Shown here: one piece after another, positions 44,625 through 55,968 of the stretch
How the letters are laid out: the number at the start of each line of letters is the position of its first letter
Position numbering within the stretch: the stretch's first letter is position 1
Program-made: the position numbers and the translations under genes
Source: Pezicula radicicola
Taxonomy: Eukaryota; Ascomycota; Leotiomycetes; Helotiales; Dermateaceae
Assembly (NCBI GenBank): GCA_003008705.1
Contig: PDUO01000074.1
Coordinates: 73,418 to 137,417, forward strand
Direction: 5' to 3'
Length of the DNA stretch: 64,000 nt
Notes under the pieces: model-generated
The model's database searches: none
Told to the model about the DNA's origin: nothing
Seen by the model: the letters and a program-made list of their open reading frames with translations, nothing else

Positions 44625-45978
44625 TTATACACCCCTAAACGGACTATGAACCCGGGTATCTCTTCCATGTGAACTTCTAGCCTCACTAGACTCAATCCCA
44701 AGAGTACAAGTAACCATAATACTATCATTCAACATATCACCAGTAAGAGCCTCCACAGAACAATCATCCCTAAAAGCAATAGATTTCCGTCCCACACCCT
44801 TATGGTACGTAAAGTCTCCACTGATATTAAAAGCATGCGCAGCCCTTGAATGTCTCATCTTCCGATTAGACATACTATGCGTTTCATTATCTAGGGAAAT
44901 TTTGATCTGTCCTGATTTCGATATAGTATCTAACACTTCAATAATGAGCACCTTAACAGCTGGTACATTTGCGGCAATGATTGCAACCTCGAGTTCAACG
45001 CATGAGATAATAATAATTTTACCGAGTGAGTAGGTGAAATCTGTCATTTTTTGGAACTCCAAAAGGACGATTAATCGGAGGATGGAGATGATTACTACGA
45101 TGCCGCCCAGACTGACGATACTTATAAGTTCAATGCGTTTGCGAAGTGATGCTCGAATGTTCCAGAGTGACTGTATAGGAAGGATCACAATACAGATATC
45201 AGTGAAGATATTCTGTCCTCCATGTCAGCTGCTAGAAACTAAAACCCCGGAAAGGTGTAAACTTACAAGTGCTGCCGGTACGAAAGCCAGAATTGAATTA
45301 TCAAGACATTTGACCGTCGGATAAGCAGCATGGTTGAAGAATGCATCGAGAGGCATGCATTGGAAGCAATATAGCAGCCATTGGGAAAGGGTGAAAAGTA
45401 CGTTGAGTCCAATAGTGCAGAAGACCAATTTTCTGAAGGTCTCGGTGGCGAAGCGGAGATAAAAAAGTAAGAAGGCCATTTTGATTACAAAATGCATCCA
45501 TACGTAGTATATCTCTTCAGCGAAAAGAGCCTGTCCATTGTCAGTGGGATACAGGAGATTGACTTCCGATGTAGTGTACTCACGTATGTTAATTTTTCTA
45601 CCCATTCTGGATGCGTTGCAAGCACGGATGTGGTATGTCTGAAGAAAGTATCTTAACAAAATGTTCATCTCAAAGTATCATTGCTATCTGTATCAACTTA
45701 CATGCCACCTCCAAAATGAAGGAAATAATACAGAATAGCTTGTTGGCCGCAATTGAAGAACTAATGTATTGTCAGCAGGGCAATGCTTGAGAGTTTTGAA
45801 GTGAAATTCTTACAAAGATCGTAAGCATACACCAATCATCCCACCCAAGACTCTTAATAAGAAAACAACGCGAATAAATCCGAAGTACAATCGTTATTGT
45901 CGAAATGGCGAAGAATGTTGAAACAACTCCATAACAGGCCGGCTGAAGATCTTGCAACATTTTGGGAATATCAAACAA
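44625..45978 (-). CDS. PTH11-like seven-TM protein (fungal rhodopsin-fold domain)
   Basis: Five exons: 45978-45814, 45760-45702, 45638-45584, 45530-45267 and 45212-44625; about 376 aa. Two exons are under 60 nt, but the joins rebuild family sequence: FFNCGQQAILYYFLHFGGG-I-HTTSVLATHPEWVEKLTY then ALFAEEIYYV. Seven hydrophobic segments can be traced, with conserved DDW after TM2 and WLLYCFQCMPLDAFF and KCLDNS in the usual loop. This matches the SAT4/PTH11 rhodopsin domain of fungal GPCR-like proteins, which act at the plasma membrane in surface or nutrient sensing. The C-terminal tail of about 110 residues is hydrophilic. The ATG at 45960 (MLQDLQ) is an alternative start. Confidence 0.82.
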
Positions 45979-47650
45979 ATCAGAAATTTACAAAAAGAAG
46001 GTTCCTGCCAGGTTTCTGTTGTGGCAATTTTGACATTAGATGAAAGAATGCTTGACATGAAAATCACTGGGGTCAAAGCTTAGATTTAATTGAAGTTCAT
46101 AAGCAATATCGAATCTTGAAAGCCGAGGGTCTACGTGCTAACAATGAGGTATTATCCATTTCTACCAAGAACGCCAACACTATAAACGCCTCGAAAATCA
46201 AATAAATTGTCATTGCTCGGGAACCGTTGACTTGGACGAACACGCGGAGAATGTTCCACAGACCATAGCTAAGAATTTCTCTGAAGTGGCTTTGTGGTAT
46301 CCAGTAGTGCCGGACTAATTCGTCGCTAAAGCCAACTAAGATGCCACTACAACGAATGGTACGTACCCAATATCACCCCAACTAGACGAAATCTACGGCC
46401 GAACCCTGCGAACTTGGAAGAAGAATGCAGCCAATAATGATCTGCGATAACGATCTAAAAATCTGGTGCCCGAGTCTTCCAGCAAACTGAGGTGCGTATT
46501 TGAGGCGGATGACAGCGCCACTAACGCGTTGCGTAAGCAGCAAAAGTCCAGCCTCTCGAATTCTTGGCCATCAGATAAAAATCAGGCCATGATCGTATCA
46601 TCGGCGTTCGTAGTGGCTACGTAGCGCAAGATTCAAATCTTGGTTTGTTAGCTATGCTCTATGGAATACGCTCCTTGTTTTTAGAAGACAACCTGTTCTG
46701 ACAGAGCTGCAAGAGCCTTAAACGTCAAGTGGCTAAAAGTTTAGTATTGTAACCAACCCTTGAGTGTCCAACGTTTACGTGTCTGAAGAAGTCCTGGCTA
46801 CAGGAAAAAGCAAACTCGGGAAATATTTGCGCCATATTTCGAGAACAGACGCTTGGTGGTATCGAAGAATAGGTACAATGAGGTAGGCGCACGAGAACGT
46901 GCGTAGAAATATATAAAACACTTAGCCTTACAGCCACATACAGTTGAGCTTAAACTTTATCGGCGACTAACAATTGCCTGGAACTGGCGAACTGGATGTA
47001 GAATAAGCTAAGAACGCTAACCGAGGGGCACGCTCTTAAGCTGCCATTAGTACCATGCTAATTAACAAGTCGGCCCCAAGAGGATATTTAAGCTGTTCAA
47101 AGAACTCATTATGTCTATTAATACGAGTGAATAAGATTTACCAATGTATCATAGTACTGAGTCGTCAATTCAAGCCATCTGTGGAGAAGAGTCGAGATCT
47201 TTCTGCACAATGGAAAGTTCCGCTCGCAAAGAGCTGTGTGCGTGTGTGTGATTGCACATTAGTAAGTTATTGTTCTGAGAAGTTAAGCGCAGTACCTTCC
47301 TGCTGGTTGGGGCTTGTAAGTAAGATACTTCGTATCATGTAACCGGCCCGTCGGTTAGATCGCTTATTTTCGAAGGGGACCAACGATCAATAGTGTCAAT
47401 TCCATCTTAGCACTCTGGGCTAATGAGTGGGCGTATCTTTCTTGGAGGTCGGCTTGGTGATGGAATTGCCACAGTTCATGTGGGGCCTAAGCATCTAAGA
47501 GACCTCTCTTGTTTGAGTCGATTATTCGACATACAAATTTTGTGGTAGAGATCGGGATCAGATTTTGTTTGCATCGGAAATGAAGATGGAAGAAAATGTG
47601 TTAAAAGCAAAGAACTATTGAAATGGATACTTGAGTATTGAAGAAAAGAA
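45979..47650. other. 1.7-kb intergenic stretch, no gene recognised
   Basis: Open frames are short and have no family features. Contains the receptor promoter and, towards the right, the upstream region of the prenyltransferase gene. Confidence 0.5.
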
Positions 47651-48634
47651 GAATGTTAAGCAGGTATGGAGTTACACTCCAAAGAAAGACAACAATAACT
47701 AACCGAAGCTGTCTTGGGATAGCATCTTGGGGAAGAGGTTCTCTATCATTTGAAGACGATATACCTTATTACAAAAAGCGATTTGAAAACAACAGTCTAT
47801 CCTGCAGCAACTTTCGCGCTGACAAGTGCGATATCTGGTCCATTGTTAACTACGAACCCTACGCCATCTGTACACCGGATCTTGTCGAGGTTTCCCAAGA
47901 CAACTCTATGGACATGGATGAATCTCTGGATATTCGACTTAGCAAATCAACGACTGCCAGACTCTATACTTGAGGACTCTGTCAACAAACCTTGGCGAGC
48001 GATACCATCTAGACGACTCACCTCAACACAAGCTCGCACGCTTCTTTTACTCTCCATCCCGATGGTTTTTCTCTCGACTTTTTTTCTCGGAGGGCGTGAT
48101 GAAAGCATGGCCATAATGATCCTTACATGGTTGTATAACGACCTTGGTGCCGGTGACGAAAACTGTCTTGTACGGCATATCTTAAACGCACTCGGATTTG
48201 CAGCATTCGGTGCTGGCGCTACGCATGTCGCCTGTGGTTTTCCAAATTATACGCTCAACGCCAATGCCTACAAATGGCTTGCGGTTGTTGCAGTGATTAT
48301 TACATGCACGATCCAATTCCAGGACATGGAAGACCAGATAGGTGATCGGATGCGAGGACGGAGGACTTTGCCAATAGTGCTAGGTAAGATCCGGACAAGA
48401 TGGTTAAATGCCGTCTCAATTATTGCGTTCTCCATTTTAGCTTCAATTTTCTAGCAGAGTAATGCAGTCACCAATCTCATTCTTGGGCTTTTGTCTGTCG
48501 TCATTTCGAGACGAACACTCTCACTACATAGTGTTGCGGATGATAGGCAAACTTTCAAGCTGTGGTGTCTTTGGCTGATAACTCTATATCTCTTACCCTT
48601 GTTCAAGCATTATGAGCTTTCGTCCAGAGTATAG
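47651..48634 (+). pseudogene. UbiA-type prenyltransferase interrupted by an in-frame TAG
   Basis: Exon 1 (47651-47668) and exon 2 (from 47723) are separated by an intron with ACTAACC before its acceptor. The protein has LITKSDLKTTVYPAA, then WMNLWIFDLANQRLPDSILEDSVNKPWRAIPSRRLT, the first Asp-rich prenyl-diphosphate motif of fungal UbiA enzymes. The second motif region is IQFQDMEDQIGDRMRGRRTLPIVLG. The frame stops at 48452-48454, giving 249 aa. Beyond that TAG the same frame stays open to 48634, with membrane-like sequence ([15 protein letters not shown]) resembling the usual family C-terminus. Either one G-to-A change turned TGG into TAG and inactivated the gene, or the protein is genuinely short. 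UbiA enzymes join prenyl chains to aromatic or other acceptors in membranes. No partner genes are nearby. Confidence 0.65.
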
Positions 48635-49380
48635 TCATGGCAGCCAAGACCTTCGAGGTGCATAGAATCAACAGCGGGAGAAGAAGCTTAATATCGACAT
48701 TCGAGCCGTAAGATTACCGTACTAACTCAACAAATCCGGTTTTCGCTAAGGCGCTTGGCAGTGAATAACCTTTCATAGCAGTGATCTGGTTGGACAGTTT
48801 GAAAAACGTTTGAATGATCTACGAAGATCTAGAGGATTCAACCAACCAGAACTGTTGCATGAGCAGTCAGAACATTTTAGTGAAACCCGGATTTGTTGAG
48901 TTAGTACGGTACATTCAATTAGAATGAAGAAGCGTCATTGGCGGATATCAGGCCAAGAGCAGTCGGCTAAAGGCTGCTAGGCGTAGATGATGTCGAGAAC
49001 GGAATTCGGAAGAAGGTAGCCGTGAAGGCTAGTACAGTAGACGGGTGAAGAGGAAGTTCAAGAGAATATGGCCGATGACCGGTATATTACTAAAAATGAG
49101 AAAGGATAATGTTGCAACCTGAAAAGACCGTCACAATAGAATGTCAAATAAACAAGTTGTTCATCGTCGCTTAGCATCGCTTCGCAGTCCTCGCTTGAGA
49201 ATACCATTGCCACCCAACAAATCCCAAGATATTCAAATGACAACAAAGATTCTCACAAACGGGCACGGCATAAAAAAACCACACGAAACGGTACGGGGGG
49301 TATCGAAATATGCACGCTATCTAAAAATAAAAGTCTACAATATTCACTTCTTTTAAAGGGCACAAGATCCAGCAACAAAT
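48635..49380. other. intergenic between convergent genes
   Basis: No gene seen. It lies between the 3' ends of the prenyltransferase and the subtilisin gene. Confidence 0.5.
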
Positions 49381-50805
49381 CTACAATCCATTGCCATTAT
49401 AAGCCATAAGGGTAGTAGTTCCGGTACCAGCCCTAGTAACTGCAGCACCAGTAGAACCAGCAAGACTCTTAATATTGGCCGTAACAGCAGCAACTGTAGT
49501 TAAGTTTGTGTTCAAGGCCATTAAATAAGCACATAAGCCAGCGACGTGAGGAGAAGCCATGCTAGTTCCACTGAGGACGGAGGTAGCTGTGTTATTATTG
49601 ATTCCGACGCTAAGCACGTTGACTCCAGGGGCGAAGATATCGACTGAGGCGCCGAAATTGGAGAAGGAGGCTTTGGCGTCTCTGGCGTCTGCGGCGCCGA
49701 CTGTTATTGCCGAGGGTGCTGAGGCGGGGGATGAGTTTGCTGCGTCTACGTTGTCGTTCCCGGCTGCTACGATAGCGACAACGCCGGCTCTGGTGACACC
49801 CGCAATTGCTGAGTTGAGGGCTGTGGATTTTGATCCTCCTAGAGACATGTTCATAACGGCTTTTCCAGCAAGGCCTCTGGCTGTGGCGTTCGAAGCAACT
49901 GATTCTTATTAGAAAATGCTTTAAATTGTGAGGCATCATGAAAGCTTACCGAAGTTGATTCCAGCAATAACTCCAGAATTAGTGCCACCCCCATCTGCAT
50001 CCAGAACTTTCACACCAACCAGACTGACTGATTTAGCGACACCAAAGGTCGCACCTCCAATTGTTCCTGAGACATGGCTTCCATGTCCATTCTCATCGGT
50101 ATTCTAAAAGAAACTACTTAGCATACACTGATTTTAAAAGAAAGTTGGAGAGAAACTTACCACAGTGTTTACGAAATTAGCTCCCATTGTAGCGCGACCC
50201 TCAAATTCAGTATGGGTTGTTAAGATTCCAGTGTCGACTACATATGCCGTGATTCCAGCACCCGCAGTATCGTCGAAGACATAAGAAGTTCCTCCGACTG
50301 CAGCATGGGAAATACGCTTCAAACCAGTTGGTGCGTTTGTTTGTTCAACGAGTGTTTGTGTCTTTACATAGGTATCCGCTTCCGTGAAGTTAACCTGCAC
50401 TCATTGTCAATCTTGCCCCAAGCCAAAAGTTGAAGCCAAACTGACCATATTGCTATTATTAATTTCCAAAATCATACTGTCCTCCGCCTCGAGTGCCATC
50501 GCCCTCCAGCCAGTCATCGAAAAGCTATCCATCTTGGCTGACATTTGCTTCCCATCTCTCCTTAGGACTGAAGCGCTTCGCTTTCGCATAGCAGTTTGGA
50601 CGTTCGCTTGGTGGAGTTCGACATCAGAGTCGGAAATATTGTTGTTGTAGACCACAATATAGCGATTGGGAATGATGTCTGCAGCGTCTGGATTCGAGAC
50701 TGGAACTCCGATACCGTCCACAGGAGCACCATGTCGAGAAGGAAGGGCATGGACAATAACCAAGAAGAACGCAAGAAAAGAAAGAATAAGACGAATTGAA
50801 AACAT
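49381..50805 (-). CDS. secreted subtilisin-like serine protease (proteinase K type, S8)
   Basis: Four exons: 50805-50446, 50394-50161, 50103-49950 and 49898-49381; about 421 aa. A signal peptide (about 1-20, ending VHA-LP) is followed by an I9 inhibitor propeptide starting [10 protein letters not shown]. The catalytic triad is visible: Asp in AYVVDTGI, His in NGHGSHVSG and Ser in [12 protein letters not shown]. The oxyanion Asn is in VAAGNDN. The last intron joins [13 protein letters not shown] as in proteinase K relatives. These enzymes are made as zymogens and digest proteins outside the cell. No C-terminal extension is present. Confidence 0.93.
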
Positions 50806-52207
50806 AATTGAAATTGAATCGAAAATAAATAACTCCTCTAGAGATCAACTACGAAAGGAAAATAGTGGCACGATTTCTATATGCGTCTCGGCGGGAAGAC
50901 CCTTAGATTTGTATGAATTCAAAATAGAGCCCATGGGGGATGCGTGCAAGGCCCAGGTCGTGCCAAGTCAAACTTCCAAGTCAGACAATGCCAAGGTCTT
51001 GGGATGAACGAACGCGAATACAATGAGCATCGCTACCAGGAGATGCATTTGATGTCGCCAAGTGGGACAGGCAAAGTTACACTCGATTGGAGAAAGAGAA
51101 TGAATGGAATTTCCGAATTGGTACTGCGAAAACAGGCGGAGGACAGAAAGAGCAATAGAGAGCCTTTTATACGGGATATATGGCAGGAACTAATGAAATA
51201 GGCAAAACATGGAACAAATGCAAAGGGAAACGGGATTCTTGCCCGATAGATGCTCTGCCTAAAATCCATAAGTAGAAGGGCTGTGCCAAACAGGACCTCT
51301 GTAATTTCGAATCTCCATGCCATCCTCATCTTGTGGCCCCCTCGGTTGACGGCAACTGAAGATATAAAAACCCCACTGTACTTCGTACAGCAGTACCAAG
51401 CACTAGCATCGGGGAAAGCATTGCTCTCGGTACGCGATTATTGCGCATGCAAGATCCAGTCCGGAGACACTGAGATGAACCGATGAGCGGGGCGTCTTCT
51501 GAATTTCTCTCGGCGTCGAATGGCGTCGTAATCCCTCAGTTTCGGGGACTTCCCCTTTCGCCTCAGGGTAGGTCACTACACCTCCTGGATACCAAAACTC
51601 ACTGCCGGACTTATTAATACTCAATAATATTCAATGATTAAGCTTCATTTTCAGACGACACTTGCCCCAGAGGAAAGGACCAGACCACGACCAATGCATT
51701 ATTCTGAGAAAGATCTGTAGTTTGAAAAGTTCAGTTCAGCTGCCACCACACCGCCATCGCATTCGCCGCCACAGGGCTGTGTGGGGAGGTCGGCGACTCT
51801 GGAAGATGCTGATGTTTCGAATTCTGACATCTCCGCTCCGCCAAGATGATGGTCCCGCTCCGCCCTATGCCTTTCGTACAGTACAGTACCACCCTAGAAG
51901 AAGGTGATCTGCGGACAAAGTTCTTGGATGCATTGCATGGAAGTCAAATGTGACAGATGGAAAACACAGGTTCCAACGAGGAGATCACAATGGTTGTTAC
52001 GAATATCGTTGCGAGAACAGATCTCGTGAGATTTGCACAAGCACCCACCTCTCCAAGCATTTCATAAGAGATTCTTCATTCTGGCTAAGCCAACCAAGAC
52101 CTCGCAAGGACAATAGCGACAGACAAGAAGTCGCGGCTAAGAAAATCGGTAACTTGCCACCCAGAACAACTTTGATTATAAAAGGCTAAGTAAGATCATA
52201 AGTCTAC
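50806..52207. other. 1.4-kb intergenic stretch, no gene recognised
   Basis: Contains the protease promoter region. Frames in 51.0-52.2 kb on both strands lack recognisable features. Confidence 0.5.
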
Positions 52208-53203
52208 TTACAAGACGCTCTTGATCGTTTCTCTCAAGTTGTCCTCTGGTAGACCAAGCTCCTTGTTCGCTAGCCCCTCTTCTGGATTTGCACGTCCCGC
52301 TCCATCTCGAAATACATAGTCCTTTAACAAGTTTCCAAACGCACTACCATCGCCCTTGGCTACTTTCTCCTCGCCAATCTTGCGGTGCTCATCTGTTGTT
52401 GACTTTGTGATGGTCCATTTTGCACCAGTCTCGGCTTCTAAGATTGACAGGACCTCGTTCTGGCTGGTAGTGAAGGAGGCAATGTTGATATAGCGATTGG
52501 CGACTTGTGGGTTATTTAGTGCTAAAGCAATTGCTGCACCGATGGTTTTAAGATTCGTGGCGAGGAATTTCTCGTTGCCCGAGTCCAAGATCGTGAACGT
52601 CTTGTTTGGAATAGAGGCACCGATTGAGCCGACCTTCAAGCCCTAAAAAGATAATCAGGTTTGTCTCAAAGCTCATAATAACGAGGACGGCAACCTACCC
52701 AGTCGAAGAACAGGCTAGTTGAAATACCAGTCCACGAGAAATCCTTATTCTCAGAAGCGACCTTCTTCAGGTATTCCACTGTTTCCGTCTTAGGCTTAAG
52801 AAGGGTCCCAATAAGCTCTCCTTGCAAATGCTGTGTATTGATACCATACTCGCTGGGAATGAAGCGCTTCACACCGGCCTTAACTGCAGCATCCACAATC
52901 TTCTTTTGTTGTGCTAAACCTCCCTTTCCAACGACAGATACTACGGCATCCTGGCCCTTAAATGCTTCGGACAGAGAGCTTTCGGAGCTGTAATCGGTCT
53001 TGTGGACTTTAACCGTACTTGGGAAGGTGCTAGTAGATGATTCTCTCGATAAAACAGTAACGTTGAAACCTGCGCCTTGAAGGGAGTCGAGGACTGCAGG
53101 ACCGAGGTTTCCACCTGCCTAGAAAATAATTAGGTCAATGCTGCTTGGAAGAGACGGGTACTATACTTACTCCAAGAATAGCAACGTTCTTAATGCTTGC
53201 CAT
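52208..53203 (-). CDS. NmrA-like / isoflavone-reductase-like NAD(P)-binding protein
   Basis: Exons 53203-53171, 53118-52699 and 52642-52208 give 295 aa, the usual size. The tiny first exon codes MASIKNVAILG and the join rebuilds the nucleotide-binding loop LGAGGNLGPAVLDSL. VKRFIPSEYG, a stretch typical of the family, follows. Members are atypical short-chain reductases or NADP sensors in the cytosol; the substrate cannot be told. No stop or frame damage is seen. Confidence 0.88.
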
Positions 53204-54252
53204 GATGTTTCGTTTGAGGTAATGTGAATGTATGCTAGGACTTCTATATGCTTCTATGCGCCAGATCTAACAGGGGAAATGCTACCTTTTATCTTTTTCT
53301 GAGTGCTGTCAAATTGCGTGATGTTCGTATTGACGTCTGCAACCCCAAGGCGGCTTGCGCAATCGGAAAATTCCCACTAGGTACGGTACATGATGAAGGC
53401 ATAGCATGATAGCATCACTCTCCTCCACAATGGCGAATCGCAATGCTGCAGGTAGTTCCCCGCCCTTCAGCGGTATTATCGGCTCTTATCACGACGGCAT
53501 GTGGGCGCACACAGGATGGGCGAGGACGACATGTTGCAGAAGAGCCAATGGAGAGGTCTGGAGAAGATGTGGTCGTCCGATGTGTTGTCTGAGATCTTCG
53601 GGTGCTGTTGTCGGGGAGGAAAAGGGAAAGTAACAGAAACCGAGGTGGTGCTCGCCAAGACCACCACCACTACCATAGCGCTTTCATCCGCAGATAGCTT
53701 ACCTACCCTCTTACTGATATTTCTCTCTCTAATGTTTCTATCACTAATGCTTTGATAAACAATGTTTATATTGCCAATGTTGCTGCTATTAAGGTTTATA
53801 CCACCAGTCTTCCTATTGCTACGTAATGTTCAATGTTCCATCACCAATGTTTCTACCATATCCCCCTCGAGGCTAACATATCACTATTCACCTACATACC
53901 GTGAAAATTGCTTTTTAAGAGATCATTTTCAATAAGGCCGTATATCAAGTGAGTTACGTGAAATAAGTAGGCTACTCAAAGCAAGTGAGTTACCCAAGTT
54001 GAGTCAGTTAATCAAGCCAAGTAGGTTACTCATGTCAAGTGTGCTACTCAAAATGATCTCCTAAGAAGCAACTGACACAGTATTCCTGTCTTTTGCTTCC
54101 ATCCGCTCTAGAGAGTTTTGAAGCTATTTGACTTTCTTTTCAACAGAAAACATGGCAATTCTCTCTAGGACACTCAACGTACAGCACATTACGATCATCT
54201 TCATCTGCCCTTAGTTTCCCGGGAACATATTCCATTACTCTCCGGGCCAGTC
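53204..54252. other. intergenic with low-complexity tract and a MITE
   Basis: From about 53725 to 53870 there are loosely repeated words such as AATGTTTCTATC and CCAATGTT, a degenerate tandem array. The MITE at 53908-54071 is listed separately. A frame at 53406-53633 shows no family features. Confidence 0.45.
53908..54071. mobile_element. 164-bp MITE with 25-bp inverted ends and internal 18-bp repeats
   Basis: The left end (53908-53932) reads TTGCTTTTTAAGAGATCATT then TTC. The right end (54047-54071), on the opposite strand, reads TTGCTTCTTAGGAGATCATT then TTG. Between them lie about six imperfect 18-bp units starting AAGTGAGTTAC or AAGTAGGTTACTC (53947-54058). No coding capacity. Target-site duplication is not clear. 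Confidence 0.75.
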
Positions 54253-55481
54253 TCAAAATTTACAACCAGAACTTAAATGTTCTCTCAAACGGCATCTCGA
54301 CGTGCAGTAGTGCAAGCGCTCTTTTGCTCGATGCCAGACCGACTCTAGAATGCTAACATGTGCATTGCAGTCTAGGGCCAACAGAGCTGTTTTCAATCTT
54401 GCGAGGAATACAGTCAAAGTACCCAACTGCAATGTTACCAATCCACCAAATACACAAGGTTCTTCTTCGGGATCCGTTTCATATCCTCGGAGAATCAAAG
54501 GTGCGCCTCGTTCACGGCATACTCCCTCGCCTTGTAGAGCAGCTCTATTGGCAGGATGTGTCTTCTCGTATTGTTCTGTGAGCATAGCGATGATCTTCTC
54601 GTATGTTGTCATCGTTCTCTGGCAGAGCACAACAAGCAACATTAAGAAGTTCGAAGCCGCACTACAACGAGTACAGTTGAATAGCTTTCTACATTGTACG
54701 AGAGTCGTTTTACACAAGCATAGAGTACGAGGTACCGTTGCCAAAGTTACCTGGACTTCTTCAACTGTGATGGCTTCAAGAAGCGAAACTGCTGAGTTCG
54801 AACATTCACATTGGATGTCGGCAACTTGATCGTGGCGGCTCAAGGGAGTATACAAAGATGTGGTCTGGATATTGACGAGGTTATATACTGGTAGCTCCGG
54901 TGACTGGAGGCAACGAGCAATCCACGGGTCTGAAGAAAAGTCGGAGAAATTGAAGAGGCCTTCATCTTGCCACTCAAATGTGCCCATATTATGGTCAGTA
55001 TCCTGATTTTCTATGGTATCTAAGGTTATTTCGATGGCATTGTTACCATTATTGTTTGCCAACTCTGTGTTCTGCGTTTCTGGGGGCTTGTGTAGATCAT
55101 CCGACAGGCTAGGTCTACGCTGTATCATTGCTTGCCGTTCATCTTCGTTTGCCGGGGAAGCTTGAAAAGAAGCAAGCGCAGTTTCTGGAGTAGCTTTCTT
55201 GGCTGGAGAGATCTTCCTTGACTTTGGATATCTTTGAGAACCCGAAGACTTCTTGTAGTCACAGGGAATAGCTCGTCCAAGGCATCGTCGACAGCCACCC
55301 TTCTCTCTTGTACACTTTATCTGGTATGTTGTAAGTACAAACCCAATATCTCAAGCACTTACGGTACCTTTTTGGCTTGACAGCTGATACAAGCAGACCG
55401 CATTATTGTCTGGGTCTCAACCCATTCTCCACGATCTTCCACCAGGGAAGCATCCTTGTCGTACCGTAAAGTTGCAAACAT
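54253..55481 (-). CDS. Zn2Cys6 transcription factor
   Basis: Exons 55481-55368 and 55320-54253 give about 393 aa. The 47-nt intron splits the zinc cluster; splicing rebuilds CISCQAKKIKC followed by GGCRRCLGRAIPC, a complete C-x2-C-x6-C...C-x2-C-x6-C set. A basic linker (KKSSGSQRYPKSRKISPAKK) follows. The middle is acidic and polar. The C-terminal part has paired cysteines (CECSNS, CLCKTT, NCTRC) and helices, with a layout like AflR-type regulators, though weaker than the 1.5-kb gene. Its targets are unknown. The SDR gene lies divergently 488 bp away, which makes it a possible target. Confidence 0.82.
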
Positions 55482-55968
55482 CCTCCTTTAACGACTAAAG
55501 TCAATTTAAAATTGCACCCCAGAATTTCATCCCAATCTGGTATTTTCCGGGGGATTCGCTACTTAAAGTCAAATGCATGGACATGTAAGACGAGTAACCT
55601 TCACATAAGCCGAAGGTTACTTTCTTTCCGGCTTTTACCCTAATAGGAAATGTCCGTGGATTTGAAATAATACCACGTGCAAGACTCGTGACTTGGATCT
55701 CATCAATAAGAGGGAATTGCCGACCACCTGTGGCTGTCTAGCTTCGGTGATTGCTCCAACTACTACGTAGTAATACTAATGTTCACTGATTCAGCGTAGG
55801 TAAACGTCTCATAAGATTTGAATATAAAAACCTCCATTCTTCAATTTCTCTAATGCTCTCTTACTCAGAGTATCATTTTTCAATCACCAAAATCATATCT
55901 CAGGAGGTAGTGCCTCTTTCAGGACTAATAACTTTATCTAATTGATCACTTTATCCAAACCTCCAAAC
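55482..55968. promoter_or_regulatory. shared divergent promoter region
   Basis: Lies between the start codons of the Zn2Cys6 regulator and the SDR. It contains a CCGAAGGTTACTTTCTTTCCGG block (about 55609-55630), flanked by CCG/CGG triplets that could bind a Zn2Cys6 dimer. No experimental support. Confidence 0.35.

Noticed and set aside
46560..46650. tRNA-like string with GATTCAAATC
   Set aside because: No matching acceptor stem or A-box could be folded around it.
51033..51907. Several 70-100 codon frames between protease and NmrA-like gene
   Set aside because: No family motif, no plausible splice partners.
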